Source: Campylobacteraceae bacterium
Lineage (GTDB): Bacteria; Campylobacterota; Campylobacteria; Campylobacterales; Sulfurovaceae
Reading direction: 5' to 3'
NCBI GenBank assembly: GCA_027030605.1
Contig: JALVEV010000151.1
Span: 1 to 10,650, forward strand
DNA length: 10,650 bases
The position numbers were made by a program, and so were the translations under genes. How positions within the stretch are numbered: position 1 is the first letter of the stretch; each line of letters opens with the position of its first letter. Shown piece by piece: positions 1 through 6,114 of this stretch. The notes under the pieces were generated by a model. The model did not search any database. It was given only the letters and a program-made list of their open reading frames with translations, and was not told the DNA's origin.

Positions 1-317
1 CTCTCTGTTTTAAACTTAAGCTCTAACGCGTCTCTAACAAAAAATCTAATATTTGGATTCTCTTTTTGTGCTTTTTTTACCATCTTTTTTGAGATGTCAA
101 CACCCACAACATGATGACCCAAAGAGTCTAAATGACTACTCAACAGACCTGTAGCTGAACCAACCTCAAGGAGTCGACTTTTGGGTTTTAGTTTTTGCTT
201 TTTGACCCAATGGTGTAACATCTCTTTGTACCAATCTAACTCATTTATTTTTTGAAATAGGGTTGAGGGAGAGAAGAGTAGTAAAACTCTTATCTCTAGC
301 CAATAGAACCACTGCAT
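1..317 (-). CDS. Class I SAM-dependent methyltransferase, C-terminal part beyond the left edge
   Basis: About 105 N-terminal residues are visible; the gene runs off the left end. I read the frame directly from the complement. An aromatic/hydrophobic N-terminus (MQWFYWLEIRVLLLF) leads to the SAM-binding motif I LLEVGSATGLLSSHL at about residues 48-62. A second strand, VVGVDISKKMV, follows, whose Asp would hold the ribose of SAM. The glycine-rich loop is GSATG, a variant of the usual GxGxG. The ATG at 317 has AGGAG (322-326) four bases upstream. The gene lies downstream of, and in the same direction as, the AraC regulator ending at 383, with 65 bp between them, so read-through transcription is possible. 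The substrate cannot be judged because the acceptor-binding half is missing. The methyltransferase fold is well supported. Confidence 0.85.
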   Translation of the reverse strand, partial: MQWFYWLEIRVLLLFSPSTLFQKINELDWYKEMLHHWVKKQKLKPKSRLLEVGSATGLLSSHLDSLGHHVVGVDISKKMVKKAQKENPNIRFFVRDALELKFKTE

Positions 318-382
318 ATGTCTCCTTTTTCTCTAATCATAGTAAAACTACAAGTTAAAAAGTATCAGAAAATATGTAAATG

Positions 383-1237
383 TTATCGGTTTTTCTCTCG
401 GTAAACTTTAGGTGACACCCCATAAGCCTTTTTAAACTGCACCCCAAACCAAGAGAGTGTACTGTAGCCACAAGTTGTAGCAATAGAGGCGATGGTCTCA
501 TCGGTAGTTCGTAAAAGAAGTGAAGCCTCTTGTAGGCGTTTTGAGTCAAGCCATGCTTTGGGTGAGAGTGAAGCGTACTCCTCTATGGCTTTTCGTAGCT
601 CGTTTTTGGAGACTCTCGCAATGCGACACATATCTTCAACCGACTCAATCATATCAAGATTGGACTCTAAGATGTAGGCTACTCTATGGGGTGAAGAGTC
701 GCTTATGGCTTTTAGAAAAGAGCCAAATCTTTTTGGATGTTCGCTCATAAGGTGCAGAAATAGCTCTTGAGTTTTTAGTTGAAGTATCTCATTTTTCCTA
801 TCCAAGTCTTGGTTGATGTAGAGTGAAAAGGAGTCCATAAGCAACTTTAAGAGCCTGTCAGCACGAAACGAAACAAAAGCTTTTGGCTCAAAGTTATTGG
901 TCTTAATGGCATACTTTTGTAGAAATTTCATAATAAAATCATCATTAAAATAGACCATCAACGCCTCATACTTCCCCTCATCGCTTATGATTTCACTCAT
1001 GATGTAGTTACCTTGTGTGAGGAGCAAAATATCCCCTTTTTTAAGTAGAACCATCTCCTCTTTGTAGGTTAATTTTTTACTCCCCTCCATCAGTAAAATC
1101 ATCACATGGGTAGTGTTACGAATCGTAAAATTACTATGGCTCTTTCGACTAGAGTAGGCTAAAGTAAACAGCGAATCGGAGCTAATAACAGCATTGGGTT
1201 GTTCTTCTAAAAAGTAGTTGGGTACAAGATATGTCAT
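383..1237 (-). CDS. AraC-family transcriptional regulator
   Basis: A 284-residue DNA-binding regulator, a normal length for the family. Residues 1-170 form a divergent N-terminal sensing domain of likely cupin-like fold. They contain the strand-turn run LLKKGDILLLTQGNYIM, which resembles the 'sugar-binding' N-domains of AraC proteins; no ligand can be inferred. Residues 185-282 are a complete two-helix-turn-helix AraC domain: HTH1 around IESVEDMCRIARVSKNELR, the linker helix with SPKAWLDSKRLQEASLLL, and HTH2 ETIASIATTCGYSTLSWFGVQFKKAYGVSPKVYR. It is divergent from the methyltransferase gene at 1342, with 104 bp between the start codons, so that gene is a natural candidate target. No Shine-Dalgarno sequence precedes the ATG at 1237; see the promoter entry at 1243-1271. 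Confidence 0.9.
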   Translation of the reverse strand: MTYLVPNYFLEEQPNAVISSDSLFTLAYSSRKSHSNFTIRNTTHVMILLMEGSKKLTYKEEMVLLKKGDILLLTQGNYIMSEIISDEGKYEALMVYFNDDFIMKFLQKYAIKTNNFEPKAFVSFRADRLLKLLMDSFSLYINQDLDRKNEILQLKTQELFLHLMSEHPKRFGSFLKAISDSSPHRVAYILESNLDMIESVEDMCRIARVSKNELRKAIEEYASLSPKAWLDSKRLQEASLLLRTTDETIASIATTCGYSTLSWFGVQFKKAYGVSPKVYREKNR

Positions 1238-1242
1238 GCAAT

Positions 1243-1271
1243 ATTTTAGCTTGATATTATTACAAAACCAA
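1243..1271 (-). promoter_or_regulatory. Predicted sigma-70 promoter of the AraC gene, close to leaderless
   Basis: On the minus strand TTGGTT (1271-1266) is followed after 17 bp by TAAAAT (1248-1243). The ATG begins five bases after the -10 box, about where transcription should start, and no ribosome binding site is present. This implies a leaderless or nearly leaderless mRNA. The boxes are only moderate matches in AT-rich DNA. Confidence 0.45.
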
Positions 1272-1290
1272 TAAAATCTTGAAAATTTCC

Positions 1291-1296
1291 TATACT
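1291..1296 (+). promoter_or_regulatory. Candidate -10 box for the methyltransferase at 1342
   Basis: TATACT lies 45 bp before the start codon. No good -35 box is seen 16-18 bp upstream (the best is CCAATA at 1268-1273), so activation by a factor such as the divergent AraC protein is possible. The predicted start near 1303 would place the hairpin 1307-1331 at the very 5' end of the mRNA. Weak evidence. Confidence 0.3.
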
Positions 1297-1306
1297 CTAA
1301 AGCCTT

Positions 1307-1331
1307 TTATTCTGTTACTCTTACAGAATAA
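1307..1331 (+). promoter_or_regulatory. Perfect 9-bp inverted repeat in the methyltransferase leader
   Basis: TTATTCTGT (1307-1315) and ACAGAATAA (1323-1331) are perfect reverse complements around a 7-base loop, TACTCTT. The right arm ends at the first base of the Shine-Dalgarno AGGAG (1331-1335), and two G-U pairs could extend the stem over the GG. As DNA it could be an operator for a dimeric repressor; as RNA it could mask the ribosome binding site. It has no U-tract and so is not an intrinsic terminator. The sequence is directly seen; the function is inferred. Confidence 0.5.
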
Positions 1332-1341
1332 GGAGCAAAGT

Positions 1342-2112
1342 ATGAAACAACAAACTTGGAACGCAAAAGAGTATGCCAAACACTCAAAAGGTCAAGAGAA
1401 GTGGGCAAAGGAGCTTATTGAAAAACTCAAGATTAATGGCGATGAAAACATCTTAGACTTAGGGTGTGGCGATGGTAAAGTGACAGCTCTTTTAGCCTCA
1501 TTGACAAATGGTAAAGTTGTAGGTGTCGATAAGAGTGAAGCGATGGTAACTTTAGCTCAGGAGCGTTACTCCAACATAGAGTTCAGAGAGATGGACGCAA
1601 CAGCACTTACTTTTGACAAAGAGTTTGACATCATCTTTTCAAATGCTGTTTTGCATTGGGTATTTGAGCATAAGTTGGTATTGGAGGGGTTATATAGAGC
1701 GTTAAAACCAAATGGGAAAATCTTACTTCAATTTGGAGGCTATGGTAATGCCAAAACTATTTTAGAGGTTATGAACCGATTTGTAGAAGAGGGTAGATAC
1801 AAACGCTATTTTACTGAGTTTAAGTTTCCTTACAATTTCCCTCACCCAAGAGAGTATGAGAAGCTTTTAAAAGAGGTCGGTTTTAGTAGATTTAGAGCTA
1901 GACTCATTGCCAAAGATATGGTACATGAAAACCAAGAGAGCTTCAAAGGGTGGATTCGCACAACATGGTTCCCCTATACCAATAGACTCCCCCAAGAGAT
2001 GAGAGAGCAGTTTATGGAGGAGTTTACACAAGCCTATCTTCTGCTTGTGCCTTTAGATAGAGAGGGCAAGGTTCATGTCGATATGGTTCGGTTGGAGGTG
2101 GAGGTTTTTTGA
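1342..2112 (+). CDS. SAM-dependent methyltransferase, trans-aconitate-methyltransferase type
   Basis: A 256-residue cytosolic class I methyltransferase. Motif I ILDLGCGDGKVTALLA is at residues 37-52, the ribose-binding Asp63 lies in VVGVDKSEAM, and FSNAVLHWVFEH (99-110) matches the FxNAxLxW motif typical of the Tam/BioC neighbourhood. The C-terminal region, with FPYNFPHPREYEKLLKEVGF and GWIRTTWFPYTNRLP (203-217), resembles the trans-aconitate 2-methyltransferase-like branch, where the acceptor is a small carboxylic acid; the true substrate is unknown. I chose the ATG at 1342 because AGGAG (1331-1335) sits six bases before it. The open frame extends back to a TTG at 1279, but the extra residues do not resemble the family. 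It is transcribed away from the AraC gene. The fold is sure, the substrate is not. Confidence 0.88.
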   Translation: MKQQTWNAKEYAKHSKGQEKWAKELIEKLKINGDENILDLGCGDGKVTALLASLTNGKVVGVDKSEAMVTLAQERYSNIEFREMDATALTFDKEFDIIFSNAVLHWVFEHKLVLEGLYRALKPNGKILLQFGGYGNAKTILEVMNRFVEEGRYKRYFTEFKFPYNFPHPREYEKLLKEVGFSRFRARLIAKDMVHENQESFKGWIRTTWFPYTNRLPQEMREQFMEEFTQAYLLLVPLDREGKVHVDMVRLEVEVF

Positions 2113-2135
2113 GAATATAATTAGAATCTTTTTTA

Positions 2136-2183
2136 TATAAAAATATAGTTGACTATAAAAATATAATTAGCTATAATATTTTC
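2136..2183 (+). promoter_or_regulatory. Strong sigma-70 promoter and operator of tetR; leaderless start
   Basis: TTGACT (2149-2154), exactly 17 bp, then TATAAT (2172-2177): near-consensus. Six bases separate the -10 box from the ATG at 2184, so the predicted first transcribed base is the A of the start codon. No ribosome binding site exists upstream. The dyad TATAGT-TG-ACTATA (2144-2157) covers the -35 box, a plausible site for TetR autorepression. TATAAAAATATA occurs twice (2136-2147 and 2154-2165, 18 bp apart), and AATATAATTAG occurs at 2114-2124 and 2160-2170. Boxes and repeats are directly seen; the start site and repression are inferred. Confidence 0.75.
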
Positions 2184-2846
2184 ATGAATCAAGAAAAACT
2201 AAAACAACTCACACAACGAGAGAGAAAATTTGCCAAGACAAAAGTTGCACTGCTTAATGCTCTGCTAGATGAGCTAGAGACAAAAAAGCTATCAGATATC
2301 AAGATTAAAGAGTTAGCACAAAAAGCAGAAGTTTCTGAACCTACTTTCTTTAACTACTTTGACTCCAAACAGCATATGTTGGTCTACTTTATACAACTTT
2401 GGTCAATAGAGATGCAGATTTTAGCCAATGAAGCAAAAGAAGAACACCAAAGTTATTTGGATATTATCAGAACTATTTTTAGAAAAACCAATGAAGAGAT
2501 TGTTCATCATCCTCAGGTGATGTTGGAGATTATCTCTTTTCATGCAAAAGGAGATATTTTACCCCCTCACAAGATGACCGATGGTGAAAAATGGCTCTTC
2601 TATCCTGATGTTGAGGGAGTTGAAACACTAGAGGGGATGGGTCTTGAAACACTCTTACCTCCACTAATAGAAAATGCTATTAAAAATAATGAGCTTTCTC
2701 AAGAGTGTGATGTTGAGCTAGTTTTTTTACACTGTTCTGCTCTCTTTTTTGGAATGGCTCTTTTGTTACTTCATAAAGACCCTAAAGCTTTTCCATCACT
2801 ATTTGAAACCCAACTTGACCAACTCTTTAAAGGACTCTCATGTTAA
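2184..2846 (+). CDS. TetR/AcrR-family transcriptional regulator
   Basis: A 220-residue one-component repressor of the usual TetR length. The N-terminal DNA-binding domain spans roughly residues 15-62. Its helix-turn-helix is DIKIKELAQKAEVSEPTFFNYFDSK, with the family-typical xxFxYFxSK ending that anchors the recognition helix. The rest is an all-helical ligand-binding and dimerisation domain with no recognisable ligand signature. The gene has no Shine-Dalgarno sequence and a promoter that puts +1 at the ATG. Its last codons overlap the start of the Lnt-like gene by 7 bp, so the two are cotranscribed and probably translationally coupled. The repressor therefore most likely controls its own unit, including that membrane enzyme. 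The signal it senses is unknown. Confidence 0.92.
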   Translation: MNQEKLKQLTQRERKFAKTKVALLNALLDELETKKLSDIKIKELAQKAEVSEPTFFNYFDSKQHMLVYFIQLWSIEMQILANEAKEEHQSYLDIIRTIFRKTNEEIVHHPQVMLEIISFHAKGDILPPHKMTDGEKWLFYPDVEGVETLEGMGLETLLPPLIENAIKNNELSQECDVELVFLHCSALFFGMALLLLHKDPKAFPSLFETQLDQLFKGLSC

Positions 2847-4276
2847 ATAAAAAACTACTTTGGCTACTTAGCCTACTCTTTCTTGCCTTGGTAGGTATGC
2901 GTTTCAATGTGAGTATCTTGGCATGGATAGTGTTTGTTCCTCTGCTACTGTTGGCACGAGAGAGTCAAACCAAAAAAGAGTGGTTTTCGCTTTTTATACT
3001 GCTTCAACTGGCCTATTTTTTACAAGTAGCTAAAATCATTACCGACCCTATGCCTATTGTAATGGCACTACTTTTTTCGACTCCTATGGCGATAGGTTCA
3101 TGGGTAGGGTTGTGGATATTTGAAAAAATACGCCGAAAGGTTGGAGATATGCTTGGTATTTTTTTCTTTGCTTCCTTTATGAGTCTATCTGAATGGCTCA
3201 CTTTTTACACATCTGAGTTAGGTTCGTGGGGTTCGATGACCTATACACAGCTTGATGACTTAGCATTTTTACAACTTAGCTCCCTCTTTGGCATTACCTT
3301 TGGTTCATTTTTTATCTATCTCTCCTCTGCTTTTATTGCCGTCTTTATTGCCCATAAAAATAGAAGAGATTTTGTGAGACCTGCACTTATCTCTTTTGTG
3401 ATTTATGCACTTTTTTATACCTATGGCGTATGGAGAGTTGACCAAGGAGCTACAAATCAAAAAACTATCTTGGTTGCAGGTATCGCCTCAGATATGCAGA
3501 TTACCCCCAAAGGTATCCCTGTTAAATCTTACTTAGATAAAGGGACAAATACACTTATAGAAAAAACACAACTTGCCATTGAGAGAGGAGCTAAACTTGT
3601 TGCTTGGAATGAGGGTGCGACCATTATCTTTAAAGAGGATGAAAAAAAGTTCATAAAGAGACTAAAACAGCTCTCAAAAGAGAAAAATGTAGAGCTATTT
3701 ATCGCCTATATTGTTCCTCTTGATGGTATTAAAAAATTTGAAAACAAATATCTTTTTTTCTCAAAAGGAGAACTCATAGATACCTATTTTAAATACCATC
3801 CCGTACCAGGAGAACCTGCTGTAAAAGGGACAAAGTTAGCCAACGTAACCAATGTACAATATGCAAATATTTCAGGTGCTATCTGTTATGACTTTGATTT
3901 TCCACAACTAGGCAGAGTTTTAAGTAAGCAAGGTGCAGATATTGTAGTAGTACCATCAAGCGATTGGCGAGGAATCGACCCCATACATGGACTCCAAGCC
4001 ATGGTAAGAGCCATAGAGGGAGGCTACTCTATTTTACGACCTGTTAGAGGAGCAACCTCTTTTGCTTTTGATAGCTTTGGAAGAGTAAGGGCTTCATTAA
4101 ACTATTTTGAAGAGAATGACCGTATATTAATGGCTTCTCTTCCTACCAAAAAAGTATGGACACTCTATAGTGTGGTTGGTGATGTTTTTCCTATTTTACT
4201 TTTATTATTTGTAGGGTTTGTCATTGGTTCTTATCTTAGAAAGAGAAATGTTTTTACTCCTTCATCCGTACAGTAA
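2840..4276 (+). CDS. Lnt-like membrane-bound carbon-nitrogen hydrolase / N-acyltransferase
   Basis: A 478-residue inner-membrane protein laid out like apolipoprotein N-acyltransferase (Lnt, about 500 residues). Several hydrophobic helices fill residues 5-197, including the Lnt-type GSWGSMTYTQLDDLAFLQ region (128-145). A nitrilase-superfamily domain follows (about 208-435), then one C-terminal helix (445-466). The Glu-Lys-Cys triad can be placed at Glu258 (AWNEGA), Lys318 (YFKYHPVPGE, with the second conserved Glu at 325) and Cys349 (AICYD). Differences from classical Lnt are WNEG where WPEG/WPET is usual, CYD for CYE, and SSDWRGI for SNDAWFG. It could be an Lnt paralogue acting on lipoproteins or a related acyl/amide enzyme with another substrate. 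AAGGA (2830-2834) lies five bases before the ATG, inside tetR. Control by that repressor suggests an inducible rather than housekeeping role. Confidence 0.85.
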   Translation: MLNKKLLWLLSLLFLALVGMRFNVSILAWIVFVPLLLLARESQTKKEWFSLFILLQLAYFLQVAKIITDPMPIVMALLFSTPMAIGSWVGLWIFEKIRRKVGDMLGIFFFASFMSLSEWLTFYTSELGSWGSMTYTQLDDLAFLQLSSLFGITFGSFFIYLSSAFIAVFIAHKNRRDFVRPALISFVIYALFYTYGVWRVDQGATNQKTILVAGIASDMQITPKGIPVKSYLDKGTNTLIEKTQLAIERGAKLVAWNEGATIIFKEDEKKFIKRLKQLSKEKNVELFIAYIVPLDGIKKFENKYLFFSKGELIDTYFKYHPVPGEPAVKGTKLANVTNVQYANISGAICYDFDFPQLGRVLSKQGADIVVVPSSDWRGIDPIHGLQAMVRAIEGGYSILRPVRGATSFAFDSFGRVRASLNYFEENDRILMASLPTKKVWTLYSVVGDVFPILLLLFVGFVIGSYLRKRNVFTPSSVQ

Positions 4277-4278
4277 AA

Positions 4279-4608
4279 CTACCCATTCATAGGAGAACAG
4301 ATACAAATAAGTGTTCCCTCAATCGCATGAATATAACTCACTATTTGTCCCCATGGTTTCTCTATGGGTTCGGCTATAAGTTCTGCACCATTTTCAACTG
4401 CCGTTTTAGTAGCAGTTGCCATGTCATCATCGACAAATACCAACTCTAACCCTACAGGATTTTCTTTAGGGGTTATTTTCAGGTATTTGTCTTGTAAATT
4501 CATTGCACCTAAGCTATGAGAGGCAAAGCCTATGGTCGTCTCACCCGATTTTAGTTCGGCATAGTCCACCTTCTCATAAAGTCTATAATCTACAACATAA
4601 TATATTTT
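4279..4608 (-). pseudogene. Decayed glyoxalase/VOC-family protein gene
   Basis: Residues from YAELKSGETTIGFASHSLG to the end match the C-terminal two-thirds of the small VOC (glyoxalase/bleomycin-resistance) proteins of about 125 residues. These bind a metal and act on small electrophiles. The open frame can only start at a GTG at 4569, giving 96 residues and no proper ribosome binding site. Upstream in the same frame, with no usable start codon before a stop at 4618-4620, the DNA still reads KIYYVVDYRLYEK. This looks like the family's first strand (xIYYVxD) joined straight to its third (RFLYE), i.e. a deletion of about 20 residues. The family's late metal-ligand Glu (usually LVEICSPM) is replaced: the protein reads LICICSPM. 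The gene converges on the Lnt-like gene with two bases between stops. Missing start, internal gap and lost ligand argue for a pseudogene; a functional short protein is less likely. Confidence 0.65.
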
Positions 4609-4657
4609 AGTATTGTATTACTACTATTTTATGATATAATAGTATTATATTACTATT
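4608..4657 (+). promoter_or_regulatory. Promoter with two near-identical operators before the first AAA ATPase
   Basis: TAGTATTGTATTACTA (4608-4623) and TAGTATTATATTACTA (4640-4655) differ at one base. Each has TAGTA/TACTA arms around six bases, and they start 32 bp apart, about three helical turns. TATAAT (4635-4640) with TTGTAT (4613-4618) 16 bp upstream forms a likely promoter, so one operator covers the -35 box and the other the start site. The second dyad extends to AATAGTA/TACTATT (4638-4657). The Shine-Dalgarno GGAG is at 4659-4662. Repeats are seen directly; the operator role is inferred. Confidence 0.6.
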
Positions 4658-4669
4658 TGGAGTGTTATC

Positions 4670-5890
4670 ATGCTAGAGACCTTTTTCCAACTAAGCCAAA
4701 ACTATATACTAAACTATCAACAAGAGTATGTTCGTTATTTTCTAAAAACACATGATTTATCTAACCGTTTTTCCATTATTTCAGGGCAACGAGGGATTGG
4801 AAAGACAACAGCAATTATCCAATATCTTCAAACACAATACCCAGACTTCTACACGACCAAAGCCCTATATATACAAGCTGACCACTTTTTACTTGGTAAT
4901 CGTTCACTCTATGAGATAGCTGATGAGTTTGTCAAGATGGGGGGAGAGTTACTCTGTATTGATGAGATTCATAAGTACAACAATTGGTCACAAGAGCTAA
5001 AGAGCATTAACGATACTTTTAGAGAACTAAAACTTTTAGTCTCAGGAAGTTCAGCGTTAGAGATACATAAAGGCTCTTACGATTTAAGTCGAAGAGCGTT
5101 AGTCTACCGTATGAAAGGGATGAGTTTTCGTGAGTTTCTTGAAATTCGTCTAGGGTTAGAGTTACCAAATATTGAGCTTGATACGCTACTTAAAGAACAC
5201 CAACCTTTTGCACAAGAGATTGTTAGTAAATTGGCAACCCAAAAAGAGAGAATCTTACCCCTTTTTAATGAGTATCTAAAAGTGGGTTACTACCCTTATT
5301 ATTTTGAGTACAACAATCAAGAGCAGTTCTATTTGGCGTTGGAGCAAAATATCCATACTACTATAGAGAGCGATTTATTGGCTATTTATCCCTCATTGAC
5401 AGGGGTGAGTATTCGAAAGTTAAAATCTTTGTTAAAAGTCATTTCAGAGTCAGTACCGTTTATTCCTGATATGAAAAAGCTTAAAGGTATTATCGGTGTG
5501 GGCGATGAACGAACTTTAAAAAACTATCTAAAATATCTTGAAGACGCAGGACTCATAAAGATGTTAATGAAACACTCAAAAGGTCTAAACAGCATTGAAA
5601 AACCTGAAAAGATATATCTTGACAATAGCAATCTACTCTTTACCTCAAAAGCCAATATAGGAACAATTAGGGAAACTTTTTTTATGAACCAAGTAAGCAA
5701 AGAGCATCAACTCATCGCCCCTAAAAATGGAGATTTTTTAGTAGATGAAAAATACCTTTTTGAAGTAGGTGGACAACATAAAAGCTTTAAACAGATAAAA
5801 GATATGCAAAACTCTTTTGTAGCTTCAGATGAGATAGAGCGTGGCTTTGGTAACAAGATTCCTCTTTGGTTGTTTGGGTTTTTATACTAA
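4670..5890 (+). CDS. AAA ATPase (AAA_14 type) with DUF4143-like C-terminal half
   Basis: A 406-residue protein. The N-terminal P-loop ATPase has Walker A GQRGIGKT (39-46) and Walker B LLCIDEIHK (94-102), followed by VSGSSALEI (124-132), the sensor strand of this family. A helical/winged-helix segment (about 247-300, ending YLEDAGLIKML) suits DNA or protein binding. The C-terminus (about 334-406) has the layout of a PD-(D/E)XK nuclease fold: Glu335 in RETFFMNQ, Asp355 in GDFLVD, Glu365 in YLFEVGG. The Lys expected two residues after Glu365 is Gly, and the nearest is Lys371, so nuclease activity is doubtful. These ATPases are widespread, with no agreed function. GGAG (4659-4662) sits seven bases before the ATG. 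It stands alone, ending in a convergent gap with REP-like elements. Confidence 0.88.
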   Translation: MLETFFQLSQNYILNYQQEYVRYFLKTHDLSNRFSIISGQRGIGKTTAIIQYLQTQYPDFYTTKALYIQADHFLLGNRSLYEIADEFVKMGGELLCIDEIHKYNNWSQELKSINDTFRELKLLVSGSSALEIHKGSYDLSRRALVYRMKGMSFREFLEIRLGLELPNIELDTLLKEHQPFAQEIVSKLATQKERILPLFNEYLKVGYYPYYFEYNNQEQFYLALEQNIHTTIESDLLAIYPSLTGVSIRKLKSLLKVISESVPFIPDMKKLKGIIGVGDERTLKNYLKYLEDAGLIKMLMKHSKGLNSIEKPEKIYLDNSNLLFTSKANIGTIRETFFMNQVSKEHQLIAPKNGDFLVDEKYLFEVGGQHKSFKQIKDMQNSFVASDEIERGFGNKIPLWLFGFLY

Positions 5891-5903
5891 ATTAGTAACT
5901 TTT

Positions 5904-5938
5904 CTCGTTCCCAATGTCTCCTGCCTTGGGAATGCATA
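5904..5938 (+). repeat. REP-like palindromic element, copy 1
   Basis: CTCGTT (5904-5909) leads into a hairpin with arms TTCCCAA (5908-5914) and TTGGGAA (5926-5932) around 11 bases, then AATGCATA (5931-5938). The CTCGTTCCCA...TGGGAATGCATA pattern resembles repetitive extragenic palindromes found in many proteobacteria, usually spread by TnpA-REP (RAYT) enzymes. No such enzyme is in the window. It lies 13 bp after the ATPase stop. No U-tract follows, so it is not a standard intrinsic terminator, though it may shield mRNA ends. Confidence 0.6.
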
Positions 5939-5985
5939 TTAGAATTAGATTTACAAAAAAACTTTGTTTAACAAAATAACTCTCG

Positions 5986-6016
5986 TATGCATTACAACAG
6001 AGACCGTCGTAACGAG
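5986..6016 (-). repeat. REP-like palindromic element, copy 2, inverted
   Basis: Read on the minus strand, CTCGTT (6016-6011), a stem and AATGCATA (5993-5986) repeat the ends of copy 1 in the opposite direction. The stem TTACAAC (5992-5998) / GTCGTAA (6006-6012) has one mismatch and a 7-base loop. Stem bases differ from copy 1 but pairing is kept, as in diverged REP copies. The two copies are separated by an AT-rich 47-bp spacer and form a BIME-like head-to-head pair in the convergent gap between 5890 and 6115. The rest of that gap shows nothing recognisable. Confidence 0.55.
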
Positions 6017-6114
6017 GAAAAATGGGTGGGTTCTTAGAGATGAAATTAATATGTATTCACATAACTGTTCATCAAATGAAAATGCCTAACAAATTTATAA
6101 AAGAAAAAATAATC

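Noticed and set aside
1279..1341. N-terminal extension of the methyltransferase from a TTG at 1279
   Set aside because: The ATG at 1342 has a good AGGAG; the extension would read through the hairpin and shows no family similarity.
5908..5932. Intrinsic terminator for the first ATPase
   Set aside because: The stem is followed by ATGCATATTAG, not a U-tract, and its flanks match a REP-like element better.
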